A DNA stretch of 64,000 nt. Source: BOG-908 sp964242115. Its GTDB lineage: Bacteria; Pseudomonadota; Alphaproteobacteria; Acetobacterales; Acetobacteraceae. Every line of letters begins with the position of its first letter. The first letter of the stretch is position 1. Below, piece after piece: positions 35,894 through 43,622 of this stretch. The stretch spans positions 1 to 64,000 of the forward strand of contig CAXSZX010000016.1 of assembly GCA_964242115.1 (NCBI GenBank), read 5' to 3'. A program made the position numbers and the translations under genes. A model generated the notes under the pieces. It did not search any database and was not told the origin of the DNA. It was given only the letters and a program-made list of their open reading frames with translations.

Positions 35894-36175
35894 TTACTGA
35901 ACGTCTGATGCAGCCTGCTCGAGCTTAACTGCTTCGGCGTGCAGGCCGGACAGTTGTTGTTCCACCGTGCCGAGGCTGTCCTGGTAGCTCATGAGCGTGT
36001 GGCCCAGGCTGGCCACGCCGATGCCGAGTTCGGTCATCGCGAACCGCCACTCGCTGAGTGCCATTTTCTGCTCGGCCAGAGCAGCGTGGAGGTTGCCGAG
36101 CGCCTTGTTGAGGCGATCCTCGTCGCGCTGGCGGACCGTCTGGACCGGGAAGGCGAGGATGGTTGCGTCGGCCAT
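35894..36175 (-). CDS. 93-residue helical protein of unknown family, copy B
   Basis: ATG at 36175; the protein opens MADATILAFPVQTVRQRDED and continues LNKALGNLHAALAEQKMALS and GVASLGHTLMSYQDSLGTVE. It is alignable without gaps to the protein at 34850-35131, with about half of residues identical. Substitutions keep the helical heptad pattern, which suggests that both copies were selected as proteins after duplication. It lies 70 bp from the 3' end of the DUF3429 gene on the same strand. Its function is unknown. Confidence 0.72.
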   Translation of the reverse strand: MADATILAFPVQTVRQRDEDRLNKALGNLHAALAEQKMALSEWRFAMTELGIGVASLGHTLMSYQDSLGTVEQQLSGLHAEAVKLEQAASDVQ

Positions 36176-36244
36176 TGTCGTAAGCTCCAGAGCGATCACT
36201 TACATCTCATTAAGCATAGGAAAATCTCGAAATAAAGACATTTT

Positions 36245-36721
36245 TCACAAAAGGACGTGAGCACCTGCCATGCGCAGCACGGTGACCGTGGTTAGCAGCG
36301 CCACGACGATGACCGTGATCACCCATCGCATCGCCATGTAGCCGCCCGGCATGAGGTCTCGTTTTTGCGCCCGCGCCTCGACGACGACGGTGGCGATGAA
36401 GCCTGCAATCAGCACCATCAAAGCGAGAGCGGGTTCGGCAAAGATGCTGACCAGTATGGCTGCCCAGCCTACCAGAGACGGTGCCACACCGAGCAGCAAG
36501 CGAGCACGGACAGCACGCGCCACCTCCGGCTCACCGAGCGTGAAACCCCAGTGTACACCGCCGAGGAAGGCGAGGATGACCGCGCCGTAGCCGACGAGGC
36601 CGCGGGCTGCAGCCAACGCCTGGGTTTGTTCGGCGCCCACCGAGGCGATGCCAAGCAGCAGGAAAGGAATGACGCCGGCCGCGCCCAGGAGCACGGCCAG
36701 CGTGGGAAGGGTGCGGAACAT
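36245..36721 (-). CDS. DUF3429 integral membrane protein
   Basis: A 158-residue inner-membrane protein with about five hydrophobic helices. LAVLLGAAGVIPFLLLGIAS and YGAVILAFLGGVHWGFTLGE are characteristic of DUF3429, especially the FLGGVHWG motif. The length fits the family. The ATG at 36721 is chosen because upstream codons come from repeat copy 10. The function of the family is not established. A short copy of its 3' end occurs at 35200-35260. Confidence 0.85.
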   Translation of the reverse strand: MFRTLPTLAVLLGAAGVIPFLLLGIASVGAEQTQALAAARGLVGYGAVILAFLGGVHWGFTLGEPEVARAVRARLLLGVAPSLVGWAAILVSIFAEPALALMVLIAGFIATVVVEARAQKRDLMPGGYMAMRWVITVIVVALLTTVTVLRMAGAHVLL

Positions 36722-36748
36722 CTGGGCGCGGCTCCTTGGGGAACTGGG

Positions 36749-36885
36749 TAAGCAAGCGGTTTTTTCTTGGAAAAAAAGAGCCAAGAACTTTTGACTCCGC
36801 TGTCGCGCGCTCACCGGGAAGGATCACGACTGCTGAGACAAAAGCTTTGCTTCTTTTCCTCGAAAACGAAGTGGTTGCTTCCTTA
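36749..36885. repeat. Palindromic intergenic repeat, copy 10
   Basis: Begins TAAGCAAGCGGTTTTTTC, with core CTCCGCTGTCGCGCGCTCACCGG, right arm CAAAAGCTTTGCTTC then TTTTCCTCGAAAACGAAG, ending TTGCTTCCTTAAT. It lies between two minus-strand genes and contributes the TAA stop of the glucan synthase gene at 36883. Confidence 0.92.
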
Positions 36886-39561
36886 ATCGCTCCCCAACTG
36901 CGCCGCCATCCCAGGCTGTAGGCCTAGCTTCCGCACCCGCGAGCTGGCGCGTGCCGGGAACGCCGCCACCACCGCTACCGTGACCGCCGCCAGGTAGGGC
37001 ATGGACTGTGTCAGCAGCACCGCGCACCACAGCCAGGTTTCGGCCGTGGCGAGGTGGTGCACCCAGCCGACTGCCACCATCGCCGTCCAGCTCAGCACCA
37101 GCAGGACCAGCTCCTCGCGCGCCATCACCAGACCCTGGATGAGTGCAGGTGCATCCTCCATCTTCGGCGTGCGCAGGAACGGCGCGCTGCGGACAGCGAG
37201 GCCCTTCCACACCGCCTTGCCGATGGTATGGCTCAGCGCCAGGCCGGCGATGGCGGCACCCGCGCGGTCACGCCAGCCGCAGGGCACGCGGGCGCCGTAG
37301 AGGGCGGAGATCTGCGCCAGCTTGAAGAAGAACAGGCCGATCGAGGGCACCATGAACAGCACGATGGGGAACTCGAAGCGGGCGGGCTCGACGATCAGGC
37401 CGATGGACCACACGAGACCCATCAGCAGGAAAGCGAGGCCCAGCGCGTCGCCGACCCAGGGCAGCCAGCCGGTGACGAAGGCCCAACGCTGGCCTGCCGT
37501 CAGCTCGCGGTTAAACGGGTTGAGCAGGGCGCCGGCGTGCCCGCGGACGATCTGCATGGCGCCGTAGGCCCAGCGGAAACGCTGCTTGCGGAAGGCGGCG
37601 AAGTCGTCCGGCATGACGCCGCGGCCGAAGCTGCGCGGGGCGTAGACAGCCTCCCAGCCGGCGCGGAACAGGCGCAGGCCGAGCTCGGCGTCCTCGGTGA
37701 TGGTCCACTCGCTCCAGTTGCCGGACTCACGCAGGGCGGAGGCGCGGATGAGCGACATGGTGCCGTGCTGGATGATGGCGTTACGCTCGTTGCGGGTGAC
37801 CATGCCGAGCTGGAAGAAGCCGGCGTATTCCCAGAACATCAGCCGCTTGAAGAAGCTGCCGTCGTTGTCGTGGTAGTCCTGCGGGGATTGCACGAACCCC
37901 ACGCGCGGGTTGGCGAATTGCGGCACCATGCAGCGCAGCCAGTCGGCATCGACCACGTAGTCGCTGTCGAGCACGCCGACGATCTCGGCGTCCGGCGCGG
38001 TCTCGTTGAGCGCGAAGTTCAGCGCGCCGGCCTTGAAGCCCGGCCAGCGACCAAGGTGGAAGAAGCGGAAGCGGGCGCCGAGGCGGGCGCAGTGTTCGGC
38101 GATAGGCTCCCACAGCGCGGGGTCGGAGGTGTTGTTGTCGACAACGAGGACCTCGAAGTCCGGGTAGTCCAGGCGTGATAGCGCGTCGAGCGTCTGGCGG
38201 ACCATGTGCGGCGGCTCGTTGCAGATGGGCAGGTGGATGCTGACCTTGGGCAGGCTGGCCCCGGGCGCGGCCGGGGCGATCAGCGGCTGGCGGCGGCGGA
38301 CACGTCCGAAGATGGTCTCGGCGAGCTCGAAGCTGTCGGCCATCAGCAGGAACAGCAGCAGCGCCTGGCCGGCTGCGAGGCTGCCCCAGACGATTTCGGC
38401 GAAGTGTGAGAGGTATTTGCCGGCCATGGCGAGCATGACGAGCGTGAATACGGCGCCGAAGGCCTGTGCCAGGCCGGCCACCAGCAGCTTGCCGGACAGG
38501 CGGATGTCCGGGCGGCGGGAAAGCAGCAGGCCGGCGATGAGTGCCGCGCCGGCGATGCTGAAGCCGGCCCAGAGCGGCCAGTCGGGGGTCTCGACGACGG
38601 AGCCGGTCATCGACCATTTGGCGTGGCGGTCGAGATCCAGCATGCCCCAGTAGCCGGCGGCACGGCCTTCGAAGCTGGTCTTCCAGGGTTGGTCGAAGGC
38701 TTCCATGACGTAGTAGTCCAGGCCGCGCTGCTGGGCGATCTGGAAGAACTTGCGCATGAAGATTGCCTGGTTGACCCGGCTGGCGCGCGCGCCGCCGATG
38801 GCCACGCCGTTGGACGGCCAGCCGACCTCGCCGATGACCACGTGCTTGCCGGGGTAGGCGCGCTGCACTTGTTCCAAGCGGTCCATGATGTAGCGCAGCG
38901 AGTCGTCGATCGGCAGGCCTTCCCAGTAGGGCAGGAGGTGGATGGTGATGTAGTCCACCGAGGCTGCGAGCTCGGGGTGTTTCATCCAAACGTGCCAGGG
39001 TTCGGCGGTGGAGACCGGCACGTGCACGCCCGCCTTGACCTGGCGGATGTAGCCGATGAGCTGGTTCACGCTGAGGTCGTCGCGCAGCAACACCTCGTTG
39101 CCGACCAGCACGCGGTCGACGTCCTGGTTGGCGTTGGCGGTCTCGATCAGGCGGGCGACTTCCGTGTCGTCGGCGCCGGTCTTGCGGTCCAGCCAGGCGC
39201 CGAGGGTGACGCGGAGCGGGGTGTCGGCAGCCAGCGCGGGGATGGCTGCCATGTCGCCCGCCACGGTGTAAGTGCGGATGCGGCTGGTGATGTTGCTGGC
39301 GATCTGCAGGTCGCCGCGTATCTCGGCCTGGCTTGGGATCTGGTTGGCCTCGGGCGACTCGCCGCGCTGGTAGGGCGAAAAGGCAAGGCCGCCAACCTCG
39401 CCCACGTAGTCCGGGACGGCATGTTTCTGGTTGCTGGCGTTCCAGACGCCAAAGCTGACGAGTGCCGCGGCGGCCAGCGCCAGCAGGGTGGTCGGGTGGA
39501 ACAGCTTGGGCTTGATACGACTCTGGTGCAGGCTTTCAGTAGCGAAAGCATGGGTCGTCAT
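36883..39561 (-). CDS. GH17-GT2 fusion, beta-glucan synthase (NdvB-like of the GH17 type)
   Basis: An 892-residue membrane protein. After an N-terminal anchor (about 25-40), residues 55-320 form a GH17-like (beta-1,3-glucanase) domain with both catalytic glutamates in place (VGNEV, E156; VIGEVGWPS, E245). Membrane helices cover about 330-415. A processive GT2 domain follows with DSD (532-534), TED (622-624) and QRFRW (660-664), then further helices. Proteins of this design make beta-1,3(1,6)-glucans, often cyclic, in the periplasm of bradyrhizobia and relatives. The GH17 part probably acts as a transglycosylase that branches or closes the chain (family knowledge). The ATG at 39561 gives a natural anchor position. 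Confidence 0.88.
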   Translation of the reverse strand: MTTHAFATESLHQSRIKPKLFHPTTLLALAAAALVSFGVWNASNQKHAVPDYVGEVGGLAFSPYQRGESPEANQIPSQAEIRGDLQIASNITSRIRTYTVAGDMAAIPALAADTPLRVTLGAWLDRKTGADDTEVARLIETANANQDVDRVLVGNEVLLRDDLSVNQLIGYIRQVKAGVHVPVSTAEPWHVWMKHPELAASVDYITIHLLPYWEGLPIDDSLRYIMDRLEQVQRAYPGKHVVIGEVGWPSNGVAIGGARASRVNQAIFMRKFFQIAQQRGLDYYVMEAFDQPWKTSFEGRAAGYWGMLDLDRHAKWSMTGSVVETPDWPLWAGFSIAGAALIAGLLLSRRPDIRLSGKLLVAGLAQAFGAVFTLVMLAMAGKYLSHFAEIVWGSLAAGQALLLFLLMADSFELAETIFGRVRRRQPLIAPAAPGASLPKVSIHLPICNEPPHMVRQTLDALSRLDYPDFEVLVVDNNTSDPALWEPIAEHCARLGARFRFFHLGRWPGFKAGALNFALNETAPDAEIVGVLDSDYVVDADWLRCMVPQFANPRVGFVQSPQDYHDNDGSFFKRLMFWEYAGFFQLGMVTRNERNAIIQHGTMSLIRASALRESGNWSEWTITEDAELGLRLFRAGWEAVYAPRSFGRGVMPDDFAAFRKQRFRWAYGAMQIVRGHAGALLNPFNRELTAGQRWAFVTGWLPWVGDALGLAFLLMGLVWSIGLIVEPARFEFPIVLFMVPSIGLFFFKLAQISALYGARVPCGWRDRAGAAIAGLALSHTIGKAVWKGLAVRSAPFLRTPKMEDAPALIQGLVMAREELVLLVLSWTAMVAVGWVHHLATAETWLWCAVLLTQSMPYLAAVTVAVVAAFPARASSRVRKLGLQPGMAAQLGSD

Positions 39562-39752
39562 GGTGCGTCGTCCCCGTGATGCCGGCGTGCTGCCAGCGCG
39601 TAGGGGGAATAAGGCGTTGCACTGCGGCGTGGTGCGGGCTCGAATATGGCGGAATCTGGGCAGGGCGACCGGGGTGGGGGCGCCCGGCGGCGTGAAACCA
39701 GATGTCAATCTTTGTCACATAGATTGGGAGAGGCCGGGCCGATATTGCCGGC

Positions 39753-39941
39753 ATGGTTGGAGACGTGACGATGCTGGCGAGGATCGGTGTGCAGCTTGTG
39801 CAGGTCACGCGGTGTGACCTGTTGAGTGGGCCGGTTGTGCAGATTTCTGCGCAGGAGGTCTCGCCGGCTCGAGCTGCGTCGCCGATGTCGGCACTGTTCG
39901 ATGCGACAGGCGCGCTGGTTGGGACGTTGCCACGCGCCTGA
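39753..39941 (+). CDS. Possible small ORF, unknown
   Basis: A 62-codon frame from an ATG at 39753 with GC-rich third positions in its first half. There is no family resemblance, no clear ribosome-binding site, and only mild hydrophobicity. It lies upstream of and divergent to the glucan synthase gene. Repeat copy 11 lies about 175 bp after its stop, which weakly favours a transcript here. Confidence 0.25.
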   Translation: MVGDVTMLARIGVQLVQVTRCDLLSGPVVQISAQEVSPARAASPMSALFDATGALVGTLPRA

Positions 39942-40115
39942 GTGTCGTTACCGAAGTTTACCGCTCAAAGGGGCGGTCTGCCAGCTCGGATTATGGAGCG
40001 CGCAAGCCGCTCAAATGCTGGCGACGTGCGCGAACTATCTTGTTTAGCCCACTCTCGATACGGATGGTTAGATACTGCGGCTATATGTTATGAGCGCTCG
40101 CCGTTCGGGAGAGAA

Positions 40116-40234
40116 GACAAGGCCTGCTTTTTTGAAAAAAGCAGCAAAAACTTTTGTTCCTGCCGTCGCGGAGGTTTCTAAAGCGAGTACTGAACGGAAC
40201 AAAAGTTTTCTGTGAAACGTATTGGTTGGCTTGT
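40116..40234. repeat. Palindromic intergenic repeat, copy 11
   Basis: Left arm GACAAGGCCTGC with hairpin CTGCTTTTTTGAAAAAAGCAG, followed by CAAAAACTTTTGTTCC, a core with CCGTCGCGGAGG, and a degenerate right arm (GGAACAAAAGTTTTCTGTG, then GGTTGGCTTG). It lies about 50 bp beyond the 3' end of flaF. Confidence 0.88.
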
Positions 40235-40283
40235 CTGCCAACATGTCGTCTTGGCCGTGGTTATTTTCTGCGCGGTGCGAACA

Positions 40284-40673
40284 TCAGGCTGAGAACGGCG
40301 CAGCCGGTGCCTGGTTCGATCCTGCTGCTTGTGTTTGGGCGACGAGCCCGTCCAGCACATTGCGGTTGACGTCGATCAGCGGCTGCAGGGAGAGGTCCTT
40401 CAGAAGAGCCAGTGTGCTGTAACGCATCGACCATAGGCCAAGGCTGATCAGGCCTGTCTTGACACCTTCCGGCAGGCCGTTTTCCGCCAGCGCCAAATCC
40501 TTCAGCAGCAGCGACCACAAAGTGTGGTTGCGACCGACTGCGCGAACGCGCGGTGCGCCTGACGTGCTGACTTCCAGCTCCTGTGTGATGGAGCGGAACG
40601 CTGCGCATTCGGTGTCGCGTGCCGACAACGCTGCGCTGCTTGTCCTTTGGTATTGTGCCGCGCCGTTCCGAAT
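40284..40673 (-). CDS. flaF: Flagellar biosynthesis regulator FlaF, probable ATT start
   Basis: About 129 residues matching FlaF. The N-terminal RNGAAQYQRTSSAALSARDT fits the family's A-Y-x-R...SPRDLE pattern, and LWSLLLKDLALAENGLPEGV with GLWSMRYSTLALLKD follows. FlaF works with FlbT to couple flagellin translation and secretion to hook completion. No ATG or GTG precedes the conserved N-terminus in frame. A perfect AGGAGG (40679-40684) stands 5 bases before an ATT codon at 40671-40673, so initiation at ATT is likely. A TTG at 40721 lies inside a hairpin and has no ribosome-binding site. Confidence 0.85.
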   Translation of the reverse strand: MRNGAAQYQRTSSAALSARDTECAAFRSITQELEVSTSGAPRVRAVGRNHTLWSLLLKDLALAENGLPEGVKTGLISLGLWSMRYSTLALLKDLSLQPLIDVNRNVLDGLVAQTQAAGSNQAPAAPFSA

Positions 40674-40678
40674 GGTCG

Positions 40679-40684
40679 CCTCCT
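40679..40684 (-). promoter_or_regulatory. Shine-Dalgarno sequence that decides the flaF start
   Basis: Perfect AGGAGG on the minus strand, five bases before ATT (40671-40673). This is one of the strongest ribosome-binding sites in the window, and it faces a non-standard start codon. Confidence 0.7.
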
Positions 40685-40709
40685 GAAAATTGAGTTGGGT
40701 GTGCGATGA

Positions 40710-40735
40710 CGCCACCGGCAATCATGCCGGTGGCG
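40710..40735 (-). terminator. Stem-loop between flagellin and flaF
   Basis: An 11-bp perfect GC-rich stem with a four-base loop, GCCACCGGCA paired with TGCCGGTGGC, just after the flagellin stop. There is no U-tract, so it is more likely a 3' RNA stabiliser or attenuator than a full terminator. Confidence 0.5.
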
Positions 40736-40746
40736 CCGCGCGAGTG

Positions 40747-42039
40747 TTACTGCTGGAACAGCGACAGCAGAGACTGCGGCTGCTTGTTGGCGATCGACAG
40801 CGACTGAGTGGCCAGCTGCTGCTTGGTCTGCAGGGAGGTCAGGCGCGCGCTTTCGGACGCGAGGTCAGCGTCGGTCAGCGCGCCTACGCCGGCGGTCAGC
40901 GCGGAGCTGAGCGAGGTCGTGAACGTCTGGATGCCGGCGATCTGCTGGGAAACCGCACCAAGGTTGGCGGCGATGGTGTTGTTCTTGGTGATCGCCGTCT
41001 CGACGCTGGAGATCAGCGCCTGCGAGCCGGTCAGCGCCGAGGTGGTCACGCCCAACCCGGTGTTGGCGGTGTAAGTGCCCGCGCTCACGTCGCCGAAGCT
41101 GGCGCCCTGCACGTCGGTGCCGGTGACGTTCAGCGAACCGTCGGTGTTCTGCAACACGCCGAACCCGTTCGACTGCAGTGCATTGATCAGCGAGCCGGTG
41201 ATCTGGTTGGTGGATTGCGTTGTGCTGTTGATGTGCACGGCGACGATCGTGGTGTTGGCGTTCTGGCTGGTCTGCAGCGGAATGGCAGTCGTGGCACCGT
41301 CGTCAGTGAACTCGAACGAGTAGGTGTGCGCCGAGGCGCCGGTGCCGGTGGTGAGCTGGAAGGCTGCGTCCGTGTTGGCGGTTGGGGTCTGCCCGCCGGC
41401 GGTGGAGGCGGGGGCGAAGTTGCCGACGGTCAGGCTGCTGTTGAAGGCGACCTGGAAGCCGGTGGTGCCGCCGGCCGCCACGTTCAGGCCGGTGATCCCC
41501 AGCGCGTCCGTGAGGTTGGTCGCACCTGCACCGCCAACGAGAGCCGTCTGGTTGGCAACGCCAAGCGTCGAGCCGTCCAGGCCCTGCACCACGGTGGCCG
41601 CGGTGCTGGTGGCACCAGCGCCGACCTTGCTCAGCAGGTTGACGCCGGTGAAGGTGGACTGGTTGGCGAAGTTGTTGATCTGCGTGAGGTCATTGCTGAC
41701 GAGCTGCTGCAGCGTGGTGAGGTCGAGGCCGCTGGTGCCGGCGCTGGTGACCGTCTGCTGCAGGTTGGCCAGAACGCTGCTGACCTGTGCCACCGCGGAG
41801 CTGGCCGTGCTGACGATCTGGGCACCGTAGTTCAATGAGTCCGACACCGCGGACAGGCCGGCGATGTTGGAGTTGATGGTGTTGGAGATCGAGTAGATGG
41901 CAGGATTGTCAGAGGCGCTGCCGACCTTCAGGCCGGTGGAGACCTCGTTCTGGGTCTGCGTCAGCTGCTGCTGCGTGGTGTCCAGCGATTGCAGGGCTGC
42001 CAGCGCGCCGAGGTTGGTGTTGACTGAGAAGAGAGACAT
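40747..42039 (-). CDS. fliC: Flagellin
   Basis: A 430-residue filament protein. The conserved D0/D1 N-terminus (MSLFSVNTNLGALAALQSLD, then VSTGLKVGSASDNPAIYSIS) and C-terminus (ARLTSLQTKQQLATQSLSIA, NKQPQSLLSLFQQ) flank a variable, Thr/Ser/Ala-rich central region that is surface exposed in the filament. It lacks cysteine and tryptophan, as is usual for flagellins. It is exported through the flagellar type III system. It is the first gene before flaF on the same strand, the usual alphaproteobacterial pairing. Confidence 0.96.
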   Translation of the reverse strand: MSLFSVNTNLGALAALQSLDTTQQQLTQTQNEVSTGLKVGSASDNPAIYSISNTINSNIAGLSAVSDSLNYGAQIVSTASSAVAQVSSVLANLQQTVTSAGTSGLDLTTLQQLVSNDLTQINNFANQSTFTGVNLLSKVGAGATSTAATVVQGLDGSTLGVANQTALVGGAGATNLTDALGITGLNVAAGGTTGFQVAFNSSLTVGNFAPASTAGGQTPTANTDAAFQLTTGTGASAHTYSFEFTDDGATTAIPLQTSQNANTTIVAVHINSTTQSTNQITGSLINALQSNGFGVLQNTDGSLNVTGTDVQGASFGDVSAGTYTANTGLGVTTSALTGSQALISSVETAITKNNTIAANLGAVSQQIAGIQTFTTSLSSALTAGVGALTDADLASESARLTSLQTKQQLATQSLSIANKQPQSLLSLFQQ

Positions 42040-42078
42040 TTGGGTTTTTTCCCGATGAGGTTTTAGACAAAGGCATGT

Positions 42079-42107
42079 TTATCGGTGAATCCTTAAACGT
42101 TCGTTTA
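42079..42107 (-). promoter_or_regulatory. Candidate sigma-28-like promoter of flagellin
   Basis: On the minus strand TAAA (42104-42107) is followed after 17 bases by ACCGATAA (42079-42086), close to the flagellar sigma-28 -10 box GCCGATAA. The spacer is about two bases longer than ideal. It lies about 40 bases before the flagellin ATG. Confidence 0.35.
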
Positions 42108-42157
42108 CGGCGGCGTGCAAAAATCGCGCTGCACGAAAATCAATGTGGACGACGCAC

Positions 42158-43000
42158 ATGAGCGGCACGACAGGCATTTCTCCCATTACGCTCTACGTCA
42201 ATTACGCGGCGCATGAGACCACGCGCGCGCAGGCCGCGCTGAAGGCGAACCCGCAGGCCACCGCGCTGATCGCCTACTTCAAGAAGGAGGCGCCCAGCAT
42301 CACCAGCCCGAGCGCGCTGCTGAAGAACTACAAGGTGCTCAGCCTGGTGCTCGGCGCCTTCAACCTGCAAGGCAGCGCCAACGACACTGCGGTCCTTCGC
42401 CAGTTGCTGACGCAGAACCCGGCGTCGAGCTCATCGCTGGCGCAGCGGCTCGGCAACCCGCAATACCAGCTGTTCGCCAACGCGTTGTCCAACTGGAGCC
42501 CGTCGCCGTTCTCCACCACCGCCGGCATCAACCAGCTGGTCAGCGCCTACACCACTAACCAGTTCGAACAATCGGCAAACCAGCAGGCGCCTGGCCTGGC
42601 CAACGCGCTCGAGTTCACTCGCGAGGCTTCCTCGTTGAAATCGGTTGCCGCGGTCCAGTCGGACGCCAACCTGCTCTCCGTCGCGGTTACCGGGCTGGGC
42701 CTGCCGCTGCAGAATTTCGAGGAGTTGAGCTTCGACCAGCAGACGTCCATACTGCAGAAGAAGCTGAACGTCGCCGACCTGCAGAAACCCAGCTACGTCC
42801 AGCACCTCGTCGAATCCTACCTGGTGCAGCAGCCCTCGGCCGACAGCGGCGAACCTGCCGCCGGCAGCACGGCCTCGCTGTTCTCGGACGACACCGACAC
42901 CAGCGGGGCCGGGGTGCTTGCCATCCTCGACCCCAGCGCCAGTACGACCGACTCAGGCTCCACGAGCAGCGGTTCGTCCGCCCTGTCGCTGTTTGCCTGA
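42158..43000 (+). CDS. DUF1217 family protein (flagellar locus)
   Basis: A 280-residue soluble protein, mostly helical. Segments such as TRAQAALKANPQATALIAYF, YKVLSLVLGAFNLQG and NFEELSFDQQTSILQKKLNV match DUF1217, a family found almost only in alphaproteobacterial flagellar clusters. The C-terminus is Ser/Thr/Asp/Gly-rich. It is divergent from flagellin. Its last 48 bases overlap the 3' end of flbT on the other strand. The exact role is unknown. The ATG at 42158 is preferred over 42143. Confidence 0.8.
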   Translation: MSGTTGISPITLYVNYAAHETTRAQAALKANPQATALIAYFKKEAPSITSPSALLKNYKVLSLVLGAFNLQGSANDTAVLRQLLTQNPASSSSLAQRLGNPQYQLFANALSNWSPSPFSTTAGINQLVSAYTTNQFEQSANQQAPGLANALEFTREASSLKSVAAVQSDANLLSVAVTGLGLPLQNFEELSFDQQTSILQKKLNVADLQKPSYVQHLVESYLVQQPSADSGEPAAGSTASLFSDDTDTSGAGVLAILDPSASTTDSGSTSSGSSALSLFA

Positions 43001-43417
43001 CTGCGGCGGCAGCACCTGCGCGGGCGCGCGGCCAAGCACCGCGTCCTCGTGCCGGACGATGCGGCGTGCCAGGCGCAGGGCGTGGTAGCACTTGTCGGTG
43101 CGCGCGCAGGCGAGTGCCGCGTCCAGGATCGCCGCCGCGGAAGGCGACGTGGTGACGGCCTTGAACTCCTCGATCAGGCCGAGCGCTTCGGCCAGTCCGT
43201 CGCGGCGTTCCTGCTCGTCACCGATGTAGGCGGTCTGCAGCGCGAAGTAGATGCGGCGTGCCGGCGTGTCGGCGTCCTGCGGCGCCATGATCTGACGGCC
43301 GAACAGGAAACGCGCATGCGCCGTGAGTTCGATTCGGGTGCGGCTGCGGAAACGGATGGCGGCGCCGTTGACGACCATCATGTCGCCTTGACGCAACTCG
43401 AGAACGAGGTTGGACAT
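42953..43417 (-). CDS. flbT: Flagellin translation regulator FlbT
   Basis: A 154-residue protein. The start NLVLELRQGDMMVVNGAAIR with FRSRTRIELTAHARFLFGRQ and IYFALQTAYIGDEQER is typical FlbT, which binds the 5' leader of flagellin mRNA and lowers its translation until the hook is complete. The C-terminal 15 residues lie in the overlap with the convergent DUF1217 gene. A repeat copy begins about 70 bp upstream of the start. Confidence 0.93.
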   Translation of the reverse strand: MSNLVLELRQGDMMVVNGAAIRFRSRTRIELTAHARFLFGRQIMAPQDADTPARRIYFALQTAYIGDEQERRDGLAEALGLIEEFKAVTTSPSAAAILDAALACARTDKCYHALRLARRIVRHEDAVLGRAPAQVLPPQSGKQRQGGRTAARGA

Positions 43418-43485
43418 GCCCGATCCTTTCTGGATGACGCTTCGCGGCGGTTTTGCCGGCGAGATCCAGGGTGGGCGAAGAAAGT

Positions 43486-43622
43486 TAAGAAAGGCCTTCT
43501 TTTTTGAAAAAAAGAAGCAAAAAACTTCGTTTCCTTGGGCGCGCCGTGCGGGAGAGTCCCCGACAGCGCTTGCAAAAATCGTTTGTTTCTTTTCTTCTTA
43601 GAAAGAAGGCTTTCCTTGTTTA
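43486..43622. repeat. Palindromic intergenic repeat, copy 12
   Basis: Left end TAAGAAAGGCCTTC with the hairpin CTTCTTTTTTGAAAAAAAGAAG and then CAAAAAACTTCGTTTCC; right arm TTTCTTTTCTTCTTAGAAAGAAGG, ending CCTTGTTTAA, where the TTTAA carries the flgL stop. It lies between flbT and flgL on the same strand. Confidence 0.92.

Noticed and set aside
40261..40725. ATG at 40725 as the flaF start
   Set aside because: That ATG opens a different frame from FlaF and lies in the loop of a hairpin.
42140..42160. ATG at 42143 as the DUF1217 gene start
   Set aside because: Possible, but it adds only five unconserved residues; the ATG at 42158 fits the family start better.
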